This document shows, in pieces, positions 46,662 to 58,113 of a stretch of DNA of 64,000 nt (position 1 is its first letter; each line of letters opens with the position of its first letter). Origin of the DNA: Hoplostethus atlanticus (lineage: Eukaryota > Chordata > Actinopteri > Trachichthyiformes > Trachichthyidae). The position numbers and the translations under genes are program-made. Below the pieces are notes generated by a model. That model made no database searches. It worked only from the letters and a program-made list of their open reading frames with translations, and was not told where the DNA came from. Location of the stretch: positions 5,734,001 to 5,798,000 of the forward strand of contig JAXDDX010000015.1 of assembly GCA_034670405.1 (NCBI GenBank), in the 5' to 3' direction.

Positions 46662-49600
46662 ATGGCTGCCGCTGCGGGCCGCTACTACGGAGAAGGTGGC
46701 AGAGCAACGAAAAGACAGAAAACAGAGGACGGAGGGATGACAACGGTGAGAGTATTTTTGGTTACTACAGTAGTTGGTACTTTACGATGAAGAATTGAGG
46801 AAGATTTAATTTTTCTAAGATAGGGAATCAGCTTGACATGACGGTGCTAAGCCGGTAGCTAGTGCAAAACAGAGTCGGCAGCTGTTACGTTAACCGAGAG
46901 AGCTAAGCTAAGATAAACCGCTGTTTAGTTTTGGTCAGGTTTAGAGCAACGTCAACACTTGCAAGATATGTATCTAGTTAATGTTACTTATCTGCATGGG
47001 AGTGGTTAATAATGACCGCTAACGTAGTTCTTCAACAAACAAGTGGCTTTATAAGGTATCGTTGCCAAACGTAAGCCTCTCCGGCTAGCTAATGCTGGCT
47101 AACTCTCCAGGCAGTGTTAGCTCATCCCTGTCCTGCCTGTTCCCTTTATCCCATGTTTATCCATGATGGAAAACAATGTGACCCTACGAGCATCCTGTCT
47201 GCTCCGTTTACAGGAGAGCTACGATGACCCCCACAAAACGCTCCCCTCCGCGGTGGTGCACATCAGGGGCCTGGTCGACGGCATCATGGAGGCTGACCTA
47301 GTGGAGGCCCTGCAGGAGTTTGGGGCTATCAGGTAATGACACACTGCATCACACTTTTCTAACAAATGAATAAATGCCACTGACTGTGCTACAGGCCTGA
47401 TCGGTCCTGAATAGTGAACATGCAGAATGTCTCACCCAACTACCTCTGATGTCATTCCGACGCAGTTTAAATAATAATTAATTGTAATAGTTAAAGGTGA
47501 CTTTCACACTAGTAGAGGTGATTTTCTTAAGTAAGAGTTAGGTTGCAGGGATGCATTATCTGCCAAACGCATATATTTCTTTAAAGAAGCAACAGTAAGA
47601 CTTAATTTTGTCCAAACAACTGCTTTTCTTTTTGAAGATTCAATGTGAGCCACTGGTATTATGTTCCAATTGTATTTAAGACATTCTTATAATCTCACTG
47701 AATGTAGCAACTTGCTCATCCTATTATGGCATCGACCTAATAACTGTGGCTCTCAGACAAGTGGCATCTGAATCAAGGCATGCAATATAATTTTCTTACT
47801 GATGGCTTTAGATGATTATGTGATGCATATTTTGTATCAACCCAGCACGGTTCAGTAAGCCAGCCCTGCTTGCTGTAAAATTGCAGTGAAGGATTTTTTT
47901 TTTTGTATGTGTATTGACAGCTATGTGGTTATGATGCCCAAGAAGCGTCAGGCCCTGGTGGAGTATGAAGACATGAATGGCTCCTGCAATGCTGTTACCT
48001 ATGCAGCAGAGAACCAGGTTTACATCGCAGGCCACCCTGCCTTCATTAATTACTCCACTAGCCAGAAGATATCCCGGCCTGGAGACCCAGACGACACCCG
48101 CAGCGTCAACAACGTGCTGCTGCTTACCATCATGAACCCCATCTATCCTATCACCACGGTAACGATGAAAGCAAGACTTCTGTACAATAGAGCCGTAACA
48201 TATACAAACGTGCACTGAACTAAGTAAATTGCAATAGGATGACAAATTGAGATTGGATCATGCATCGGAACACATGTTTTTTCAAGCTTACATAGATATG
48301 AGGCATTATTGAAAAGAACAAATCATTTTACAAAGTTGTTACAAATTGCTATAAACAAGGGGAGCTTCTTTTTTTTACATGTATTCATTTGCAGAAACAC
48401 ACAAAGAACATAAGGAGTAGGTGCTTTCAATTTAAGAAAGGGGTCAAAACCAGTACTCTTTGATGTTTATTGAATTCAAGGTACTGATTCCACAAATGTC
48501 CCAAACAGTACACAGTGTCCTCCTGTGTGTGCTACTCAATTGTATTTGCTGTCACCAGTGTTACTAACCAAAATTTAAGTGTACAGACCAGCTTTTTCCA
48601 CATTTTCCTGTGCAACAAGAGTGCTTTAAAATGCATTTTATTTTTTCAGTTTTTGTTTCATTTTTAAGCTTCATAAATATTGTGAATTTTCTTTCCACTT
48701 TGATGTAATAGAATACATTGCATAGACCTCAGACAAAAAAGCCTATGCTTTTTAAAATGACTTGGAGCACAACAAAGACAAGGGGCTGAAGACTGTTTGA
48801 GCTACAGCAAATCAGCAATTTCCTCAAGATTGAAGTAATTTACTTTGCAGTTGCTATACCGATTCTGAAGACTGTCACTATTGTCAACAGGATGTTCTCT
48901 ACACCATTTGCAACAACTGTGGCCCTGTACAGAGGATTGTCATCTTCAGGAAGAATGGTGTTCAGGCCATGGTTGAATATCCTTCTGTCAAAGCAAGCTT
49001 CAGCTTTTTTTTTCTTGTCCATATGGGTATATGGTATCTGTTATTTATTGTACACAATATGTGTTGATGTAAAAGTACGTTTGGGATTTGAGAAATCTTC
49101 AGCCAGAGCTTTGAATTGTCAGTTCTTGCCATGTAATCGGACCTCTCCTTGACCCACTGCTGCCACATTTGACTCAGTCCAAAGTGCCCAGAGGGCCAAA
49201 GCCTCTCTTAATGGGGCAGACATCTACTCTGGCTGCTGCACACTAAAGATTGAGTATGCCAAGGTGAGTACGTGGTATTGTCTAACAAACCTTTTTTACT
49301 TGCTGAAGAAACATTACATATTAGTGAGGGGAACATGGTTTTCATTTCGGTTATGCGTTCCTCTCCACAGCCAGCACGCCTCAATGTGTTCAAGAACGAC
49401 CAAGACACGTGGGACTACACGAACCCCAACCTGAGTGGACAAGGTAACATGCAGTCCCCACTCTTCCCGCCCCCTTTTTTCTTCCTCTTCTCCTCTCATG
49501 CCACTGTATGGGGTGGTTAGGGGTCCCCTGCCTCCTGGGGTATTGCCTTTGATCACAGCTAAATGTTTTCTTCCACCATTCACGTCGCTGCACATCTTGG

Positions 49601-52600
49601 TGTTCAGAGGCAGTACTCCTGTGATGCTGTCACAGCCTTCATGCATCTTCTCGCCACACAGCAGGCACAAGTAAGGGCATGAGGAGCAACCTCAAGGGCA
49701 GCCAACCTCAATAACAAGCTCATGCATGTTCAGTTGCCAACTTGTGGATGCACCTGTCACGGTAGCATATGCAGTCTCACCATTCTGTACATAGGTTCAC
49801 ACTCCCTGTAGAGCATGCCACAGCTGCACAACCTCACATTCCTGCCTATTGTAGTCCAGTAAACACGCCAGAGCAGTATTGCACCTTTTCTTTCAAATGC
49901 CTCTGCACAACATATTGGAGATTTTATGATGGTTTCAATTAGGGATTGCACCCAGCCGCTGACTTGTAAGACCACTAGGCAAGCCTCTGGGTCGGTGGAG
50001 ACGACACAGACACACACACAAGCTAGAAAGGCAGGAAATTTGTTTAAGTCAATGTTAAATGTTTTTTTCTCTACATCGTATTACAGTCAAACCTATAGTC
50101 TCTGGTAACAGCAAATTTGTATTATTTTGAGACATACTGGTCAAATTTAAAATGGAGCTGAGTGACAGCAGGTTATAGGTTGCCTGAAGTCTTTTATACT
50201 TTTGTTATGAAGGTGAGTTGTTTTTTTTTTGAGGTAGAAAATATCTCATTCATTATTGGGTAGATATTTTGTTCTCAGTTTATTCTTTCTCAAAAACTAA
50301 ACTTAGGGATTCCCTTAGATAGGGATTGGGTTATCCATGACCTAGACTTGGGTTAAAAACTACCCTGTAGATCAGTGCATGCTTACGGATCCTAGTCAAG
50401 ACACTTCACCAGGCACTTGTCAGATTGTGCTGAGAGATCCATAAGTACAGGTACTGCTAGCCACAAGCAGGCAAACGTATTTTTGAATCTTTATTGAGTT
50501 TTGGCGTAATGTGCCAGGAGCCTGGTGAAGATAAAGATACTTCAAAATATTACATTCATCTCAGATTCTGTGGCTTATGGGTTAGCAGTGTGAGTTTTAC
50601 ATTTTTGCTGTAAAAAAAAATCTGTTTTTCCAGACTGTAAAAATATGTTAAATGTTTTTCTGGTACACAGCCAGGGACACAACATGTACACTACAAGGTT
50701 TATACAGGTGTATAACATTTCTTGGTATGCTTTAGTTTCGGCTGCCTTTATGAGCGAGAGGTACTCCTTGTGTCCTCACTGTGCATACTCATACAGGCTC
50801 ACCTCAGCTCCTAAGCAGACACATGCTGCTACAGCCACAGCACCTTCTACAGCTAGAACAGCACCCACAGCCACAACTAACGTAACTCCGCCTTGTGGCA
50901 TACATCGGACACAGTGGGGCAACAGACACTGGAATCACACAACCTCAACTCTCAGTACCTCCTTATCCCAAGTCCACCGTCACCCCTATCTCCGCCACCT
51001 GACACTGGGAATCCATTTTACTCTCGGTGGTGGACAGTAGGACACCACGTTTGATCACGGTGAGGGCCAGAAATACTCCAAGGCCATGCGAACAGACACC
51101 CCGCATATCCACCACAGACTGATCTCGATAGACTGATAAGCATCTATCATCCTCTTTTACAAGTACAGCACATCTCATCTCCAGAGGCCTGAGGATTCAC
51201 CTTTTTTTTTGACACAACACATTATGTGTGATGAGGGCGGGAGTCAGGTGTGCGTGGCTGTTGCGGCCATGCCTCCCAGCCCTTGGGATCTGACTGCCAT
51301 AACACAACCACAGGGAGCAACAGAGGAGTTTTCAGACACACTCAGCCTGACCAGGGAACAGATGACACCACATACTGGGGCAGTAAACAAAAACAGAGGC
51401 CACTCTCTTTCTCAGATGCTAATACCGCTCATCTCTTGACCTGGGTGTATGGGCTTCCTTTGCTATCACTCTCCCTTCCTGTGCCGAACACAACACGACA
51501 ACACACCGAGCTGAATATCCACGGCAACACACAGAGCTGAATCGCCATGACAACACATCACCACGCAGATAATCCAGATGATTTATTGCCAAGCACTAGA
51601 TGCCTTGTCAATTTGCCAGTGGCTGACCGCTATTAAAAAAAACAAGCATCATGCGTGCGGCCATTTTTACACAAGAAGAAACAACCACAGGGGGGCCCAC
51701 GAAGACACAAGCATCAAACACCCATCAAGCATACAAGCACAGAGGCAAACAGATTAAAAATCCTTTCCCAGCGCTCTCTCTACATTTATGGACTCTGGTG
51801 CTCTGTTTTTTCCTCTTCCTACCTCCCCCCCCCCTCCCATCTCCCCCCCTCCCCCCTTCTCTCTGTGCTGTTTTTGTGTTATTTCTGCGTTGTTTCATTT
51901 TCCCTTTATGCACTGGCCCATAGTGATGCCTTTAACGCCTCCCGTGTGATGCAGGTTTGGCTCAGGGTCTGTGGACAGACAGCCCACTCTCAAACGGTGC
52001 AAATGTCCTGCTTTGCGGTCAGAGCACGGTAAGCTGGAAATGAGCCCTCTAATAGCAACTCTAAAAACAAACCGGCAACAAGTCAAAACCAGGCATGGAG
52101 GTGTGGATGTACTTTCTCTGGTGGTGGGGATGGATGGATGGAAGGAAGGAAGGAAGGAAGGAAACAAGGAAGGAAGCAAGCAAGAGGGAAGAATGAGTTG
52201 AGGCTGGAGTCACAGGGTTGGCGGGTAGCATCCTTGCTGAAGAGTGCCCCCTACCTGCCCACTGTGCCCTGTACTTCATGTGTGGTGCTGTAAGTACTTG
52301 TAAAGACATGACTGAATAATCTGACTTGATGGTTGAAGCTGTAAATGTAAAATACTTTGTTGTTGTGTCCATATGTGTCAAGCCATCATGGAATATGATA
52401 TAAGCTCATATGAAAACCAGGTCTGGAATTTCTGACCCATTAACAAACTTCAATGGTGTTGTGATGGAGTGCAACAGATTGACTTTGATTCTCTTATTGT
52501 TAACAGATTTATGATCAAATCTGCAGTTATGGACGTCATCAAGCTTATTTTACCACATATTGGGTTGCCAAGTACTTGAGTACCCAAGTTAATGAGGGCG

Positions 52601-55600
52601 ACCAATCAGGATTTGTGAAATTTGGACTGCCAAGTATAATATTTAGATCATACCTAGTTCTAAAAACGAAGTTATTGGATTTTGTCAAGTTGAAGCAGTG
52701 GATGTTTCACTGTCACGTTCACTTTCACTGAGATTTTCCAGACCTAGATTTTGTTTCACTGCTTTGTTTTATGCTTATAAAATATTTTTCTGGTTGTCAC
52801 ACTTGGCGGTGACACATGACAATGAGATTTATGACGTAACTACATGAATGTTTTTTTTTTTGTTTGGCATCCTCTAATTGTAAGGTAAAATCAACTCAAG
52901 ATTGATTAATGATTTCTGTTTTGTTTTTTTGGGTGAACCAGAATATCTTTATGCATATTCTTACTGTAGCAGTTTCCATGGAGAAGGGCTTTTGGAAGGA
53001 CTACAAAAACAGTCTTTGCACTTTTAGTTTGTCTATAGTCCCCATAGAGTAATCCCAAACTTTGGGTATGTGTACCTCCAAAGACAAGGGGTTAGCTTTT
53101 GGAGTGAGTTGATATTCATGATATTGATACTGCTAGAATATGTGCATTTGGGTTTTCTATAACAAGCTGTTGCTTGCTGCAATTCTGCTTGTTCTCCCAA
53201 TGCCCTTAAACAGACTTATGACTCAATCTGTGGTCAACAGCTGAGAATATCCTGCAGGCTACAAGGCCTGCAAACACAGTAATACTGTAGGATCAAGTTT
53301 CACATTGAAGGCATTCGCTACTATTAAATGATAATCCTTTCTTCATGAACACCAAATGATTAATAGGCCTAGAAATATCAGGATAAAAATACATTGGGCT
53401 GTACATGATGTCGCATAGCTCCCATACATTCCTTTAGTTCCACTATCACAGACAGTTTGTGCACATGGGGGGTCACTTCACTCATTTTTCATTTTTATTT
53501 ATTGTCAATGAATTTACGCATTGGGATATATGAAGCCTATTTACAGTTTGGGTTGATTTTTCCTTCTAGACTGTCAACTTTAGTACAAAGACCTTTTGTC
53601 TTTTTACCTCTGTTATCCTGGCTTGTATTAACTAGTTCTCTTAGTTGTCAATAAAACATGCTTAGTCTGTTTGCAGGTGCTACACTTAGTGTTTATGCTT
53701 ATTTTATTCTTTGCAATGTTCTGCTTGTGGCCAAATATGTACTTTTTCAGTGTTACTTTGGACTTGACGTGTGTATATGTGTACCTGCACAGATGCTGAT
53801 GGTGAAGGCAATTGGAACAATTCACAAGGTGTGTGTGTGTTGCATTAGGATGACCGATATGCGAGGTTACATTTACAAACTTTAATGTTTTCAATCTATC
53901 TTACAAAATTGTGTAGAAAATCTCCATTATGTTACATTTCTTAGATAATAAAAATAGAGCTTGCAAACTTTTTTTTAACACTTAACATCAGACCCTTCTC
54001 TTGCATGTCAGCCACAGCCTTGTCCCATAGCTTGTAGTAGCTCACTACTCTGTGAGGAAGGAAGCTGTTTGATTGGCAACTTTTATCTCATGGTTTTAGA
54101 TCCCAATGCCAATTCCAACAAGCGCCAGAGGCAGCCTGCTCTTTTGGGAGACCACCCACCGGATTATGGTAAATATCTAGAAAAGAATTTGGTCTGAGAT
54201 TTAGAGGAATGGGTCAGATTCCCGCACGATATGCCTACTCCAAAATATCTTTTTCCCCCAAAATAAGGTGGCCCTCAAGGAGGTTATCACAGCTATAATG
54301 AGGAGAGTTACGGGCCCCCTCCCCCTCACCGCATGGGACCACCCATAGGTGGTCGTGGGCGTGGGAGCCAGCGCTACGGCCCTGGATATGGACCGCCTCC
54401 TCCTGAATACGGCCCCCACGCTGACTCCCCCGTTGTCATGGTATATGGCCTTGAGTCCCCCAAGATCAACGCTGACAGGGTCTTCAATGTCTTCTGCCTC
54501 TATGGGAATGTGGAGAGGGTGAGTTAAGAGGGACCAGTGTTGGGCTCTTTAGTCAAACAGTGATAGATTATAGATTACCCATTATTTCAAAACATTATTA
54601 GTTCAATTATTACTTCTTGAGAGCATTCATTTGTTTAAATATGTATTATAATATTCTTCTGTTACACCCCCTTACCTTCAAAAATCAGTATAACTCAGTT
54701 GCCTCTCTTGTGAAGGATCAGGGCAACCAAATAGCACTGATGGTCCAATGTTCTTGTCATCCTTGCTCAATAAAATGGAAGTAGCGGGAGTACTTTCACC
54801 TGGAGAAAGTAACCTTTATGGCCATTTCTTATCAAAGCTAGCTTGGAGTGAGAGGAAGATGACCAATAATGACAAACGATTAGGTTTATTTTTTCTTTTC
54901 TGACCGAAGTTTTTTTTACTCGTTTCAGGTCAAGTTCATGAAGAGCAAGCCCGGGGCGGCCATGGTGGAGATGGGAGACTGTTACTCTGTGGACAGGGCC
55001 ATCACTCACCTCAACAACAACTTCCTTTTTGGACAGAAACTAAACGTTTGGTAAGAGATCCTTTCGAAACCGTTACAACACATCCAGCATTACCTGTAAA
55101 ATAAACTGTGCGCGCTACATATGCAGACGAGAGACCCCTGTCCGTCTGTCCCTGCAGTGTGTCCAAGCAGCAGGCCATCATGCCGGGGCAGTGCTACGAG
55201 TTGGAGGACGGCACCAGCAGCTTCAAGGACTTCCACGGCTCCCGCAACAACCGCTTCACCTCCCCCGAGCAGGCGGCCAAGAACCGCATCCAGCACCCCA
55301 GCAACGTCCTGCACTTCTTCAACGGGCAGCCCGACATCTCTGCAGAGATCTTCAACCAGGTAGGAATGATGAAGGGTACTGGTGGTAGGAGTTTTGTGAA
55401 GTTTATATTGTTTTCAAATGTTTCAGTGAAACTATTCTCTCCTTTCAGGTCTGCGATGAAATGGGATTTAAGATCCCCTCCAATGTGAAACTTTTCACTG
55501 GAAAGAGTGAGTAATATGACCTATAATATGATCCTGGCCTTGTACGGACTGGCTTTGTTTAACAATACTTCCATAGTTATTGACTGATGACTAATACTAT

Positions 55601-56450
55601 CAATGACGAGAATAGCTCCTACCCTAAAAGTGTGGAAAGTAACTTTAGTGGTGAGGGCAGGTAGATGTGTGTAAGCTGGATTTCAGTCCTCTGTTGTATG
55701 AATAATGTGCAAACTCAATTTCTCCCCAGATAATATTGATTCTATTTATGATTACAGTTCATGGTCTGTGGCCAAAGCTGTTTTTATTTTTAATTTTATA
55801 TTCTGATTGTCGCCAGTTGACACCAAAATAGGGCATTCGGCTTCAAATGGACCTCTAGTGTGTTGCCATAAAATCTGACGTGTCAGTATAGGAGTCTAAT
55901 CTCTTGCCTTTTGTGGCATAGCAGGTGAGCGCAGCTCGTCCGGCCTGCTGGAGTGGGAGTCCATCAACGACGCCATGGAAGCCCTGGCCATGATGAACCA
56001 CTTCCAGATGAAAAACCCTAGTAAGTCCTCATCACGCTACGGTAACATACAGATGGCAACATGGTTTTAGAAGACATGAACATGTTCTAGCACACTATAA
56101 AACCAGTTTTCCCTAATTCAGTTTTATTTTGCCTTTAGTTTATTATTAGTTTAGTCTTACTTTGTAGGATGCATTTCATGTTTGGAGGCTGTAATGTCTT
56201 TCAGAAGCCAGATCCTGAACTAATGACAGATCTGAAAATGAAAATTTCACTAGCTTTCACATAAAATGTCTCTTATGTTTTGTGTTTCAATGCAGTTCAC
56301 TTCTATTTTCCACATAACCAAACATATAGGGTCCTTGCTCTTACATGTTCTGTCTGTTTTCTAATTGGTTGCTATCCTTCTCTCTTTTTAGGTGGGCCTT
56401 ACCCTTACACACTGAAGCTGTGTTTCTCAACCGCACACCACGCCAACTAA
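46662..56450 (+). CDS. hnrnpl: Heterogeneous nuclear ribonucleoprotein L
   Basis: Nuclear RNA-binding protein that recognises CA-rich RNA and controls splicing and mRNA stability. Thirteen coding exons: 46662-46745, 47214-47332, 47921-48158, 48891-48976, 49167-49263, 49371-49443, 54100-54168, 54268-54518, 54929-55050, 55158-55359, 55449-55506, 55925-56020, 56392-56450; phases agree (1554 nt, 517 aa). Visible: N-terminus MAAAAGRYYGEGGRATKRQK; RRM1 with VVHIRGL and YVVMMPKKRQALVEYED; RRM2 with DVLYTICNNCGPVQRIVIFR; a Gly/Pro/Tyr-rich linker (~225-300); RRM3 with VVMVYGL and FCLYGNVERVKFMKSKPGAA; RRM4 with HPSNVLHFFN and a terminus close to YTLKLCFSTAHHAN. The protein is shorter than human hnRNP L (589 aa), mainly from a smaller glycine-rich N-terminus. 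The introns all start GT except 48977-49166, which is AT-AC. Confidence 0.96.
48977..49166 (+). other. hnrnpl: AT-AC, U12-type intron of hnrnpl
   Basis: Between exons 4 and 5 the coding sequence continues only if the intron begins ATATCCTTCT (48977) and ends CCAC (49166). The join restores GTT-GA/A-TTT-GAC (V-E-F-D), as in other hnRNP L proteins. The start fits the U12 consensus ATATCCTT. A U12 branch-point-like TCCTTGAC (49146-49153) puts its adenosine (49152) 14 nt before the end, the normal distance for minor-spliceosome introns. No GT donor with correct phase exists at this junction. Length is 190 nt. Confidence 0.92.
50815..51752 (+). promoter_or_regulatory. hnrnpl: CA-rich clusters in hnrnpl intron 6
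   Basis: Repeated ACACA/CACAAC motifs cluster at about 50815-50885, 51300-51375, 51485-51565 and 51667-51752. One is a 25-bp near-duplication around GAGCTGAATATCCACGG and GAGCTGAATCGCC. hnRNP L binds CA repeats and CA-rich RNA, and these clusters lie upstream of the candidate poison exon, so they are plausible self-binding sites. Confidence 0.45.
51924..52028 (+). other. hnrnpl: Candidate poison exon of hnrnpl
   Basis: In the 4.66-kb intron between exons 6 and 7, a very long pyrimidine tract (about 51807-51910) leads to a CCCATAG acceptor. 105 nt later there is a strong donor (CACG, then GTAAGC). Spliced after exon 6 in phase 1, the frame reads G-TG ATG CCT TTA ACG CCT CCC GTG and stops at TGA, so inclusion would trigger nonsense-mediated decay. 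Mammalian hnRNP L autoregulates through a poison exon in intron 6 with nearby CA-rich clusters. The fish exon is inferred from position and splice sites. Confidence 0.5.
52126..52185. repeat. GGAA/GGAT microsatellite
   Basis: GGATGGATGGAAGGAAGGAA with further GGAA units, then AAGC units, in hnrnpl intron 6, about 100 nt after the candidate poison exon. Confidence 0.85.
52190..54095. other. Remainder of hnrnpl intron 6
   Basis: AT-rich intron sequence without a further phased exon or clear element. Confidence 0.4.
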
Positions 56451-56746
56451 ATAACGCTATACCCTCCACCTATTTGTGAAGTTTTTGTGTTCTTGCATAG
56501 TGTATATTGCAATTATGTTGTCACTACCTGTTAAAACATTCAATCAGTACTGACAAAATGTAGGATTGATGTGCTTTAGAGACTATTTTACTTTAACTTA
56601 AAGATTTTGTATGATTAAGTTTGGCTTCAGTTTTATTTTTTAATCCCAATATTTTCTTTTGTTCACAACACTAGACTTCAACAACACCCCCACTACTAGG
56701 AAATAACCTCATTTCCATATAAACTCTTCCTTTTTTTGTTTTTTTA

Positions 56747-56752
56747 AATAAA
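56747..56752 (+). terminator. hnrnpl: Polyadenylation signal of hnrnpl
   Basis: AATAAA about 300 nt after the stop codon, followed by a GT-rich stretch (GTGGATGTTTTGTGT). It is the first canonical signal downstream of the gene. Confidence 0.65.
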
Positions 56753-56759
56753 GTGAATG

Positions 56760-57860
56760 GTAACCTACCAACAATGTGGATGTTTTGTGTAACCTCAGAG
56801 GTGCTGGTCTTCTCAGATAGTTTGCATGGCTCACCGTTTCTTCACTAAGAATGCTGTGGGAGAAACATCAGTCTGTCTCTGGAAAAAAAAAAAAAACATT
56901 GATTGGTGAGTTATTACATTGATAAACTGCTATAGTTTTCCAGACTACACTTAAGATATTACACCCAGAAAAAACTTTGCTTATGTCTGTGCTTGGTGAG
57001 TTGGTTGCCTTCTACAGTTGTGTCATACCTGGACAGCAGCAATTGTACACCAAGACAAAGGACTGTAGCGATGGTCTTCATCTGGAAGAAGAGGGTACCA
57101 TCAGTATCTGGTTTCACTTTCTCTTACTCAATATTTTGAATACAACCTTGGCATGGAATTATTCGATTTACTAAAAGATCTTGTACCAACATGTAGAAAA
57201 TGCCTCCATGTACTGAGTGTAAATGCATAGTCACAGGATGCACTCAGATCTTACACCCCTGCAGGGAAACATCATAGGATTCCTGTTTGTACTTCCTTAG
57301 ATATTAACTTGAATATCTTGTATCTTTTAATTCCAATGAAATCCTGCTAAGTAACACAAATATTTCACACTAAAAGACTACCTTCCCATCAGTGGGAAGG
57401 TAGTAGCTTTTATCCTGTTGTGACTCCGTTTTACTTCCAGCACCTTTGATTTACTTACATGCAGTAGATTGGTTAACATTAATTATATTTTAATGACAGC
57501 TTATAGGCTTCTTCTGTTATTTCAATTTTGAAAGTTATTATTAAAGTTATTGTTAAATTATTATTTAGGGAAATTGTTTACGTGTAAAGATTGTTTATGT
57601 AATATAATTTGACACCAAAAAGATGCATAAGACTGAAGAGGTTCTGTCCGCATTTCGTGAAAATTTCTATTATACCGCAGGAAAACTGTTTTTACAACTT
57701 AAGATTTTTGACAGGTGACTTGTGTTTATTATTAGTGGGAACTTGGAGGCCCGTTGATATATGAACTCCCTCAGCAATTCATCTTAAAAATTAACTGACG
57801 GGGAAATGATTCTCACCCGCAACACTACAACTCCCATAATGCCCCGAGACCCTGCCGCGT
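56760..57860. other. Spacer between hnrnpl and irf2bp1, with a perfect hairpin
   Basis: Contains a poly-A run near 56882. An inverted repeat with a 12-bp perfect stem (ACTACCTTCCCA, 57377-57388, and TGGGAAGGTAGT, 57393-57404) is extended by AAAAG/CTTTT across a small bulge, with a 4-nt loop. No gene seen. The last part leads into the irf2bp1 5' UTR. Confidence 0.5.
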
Positions 57861-58113
57861 AGGTGTTTCCGGTGTCTTATAACATTTTACTTCCTTCCAC
57901 ACAGACCGACACGAACAAACCGAGAAAGAAGACGTCGCTAACTTTTAAATGCTGTAGCCAACAGTTGCGTTTTGATCTCGGTTTTTGTTTAATCTTTCTC
58001 GTAACACACGGAGCATGTGGCGAATGGTGTCTGAATATTGACGAATTGTTGAAAAACGAAGACCTTACCGCGTAGGCCTCCGAAGAAAGTTTGGTCGAGG
58101 GCCTGTAAACAAC
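57861..58113 (+). promoter_or_regulatory. irf2bp1: Probable irf2bp1 5' UTR / promoter-proximal region
   Basis: CG-containing sequence directly upstream of the start codon, without a TATA box at a useful distance. A short upstream frame (57863-58075) ends before the main ATG. The start of transcription is not determined. Confidence 0.35.

Noticed and set aside
48976-48990. A GT donor or assembly error at the end of hnrnpl exon 4
   Set aside because: No GT in the right phase exists, while ATATCCTTCT, the U12 branch site and the terminal AC all fit an AT-AC intron and give the expected protein.
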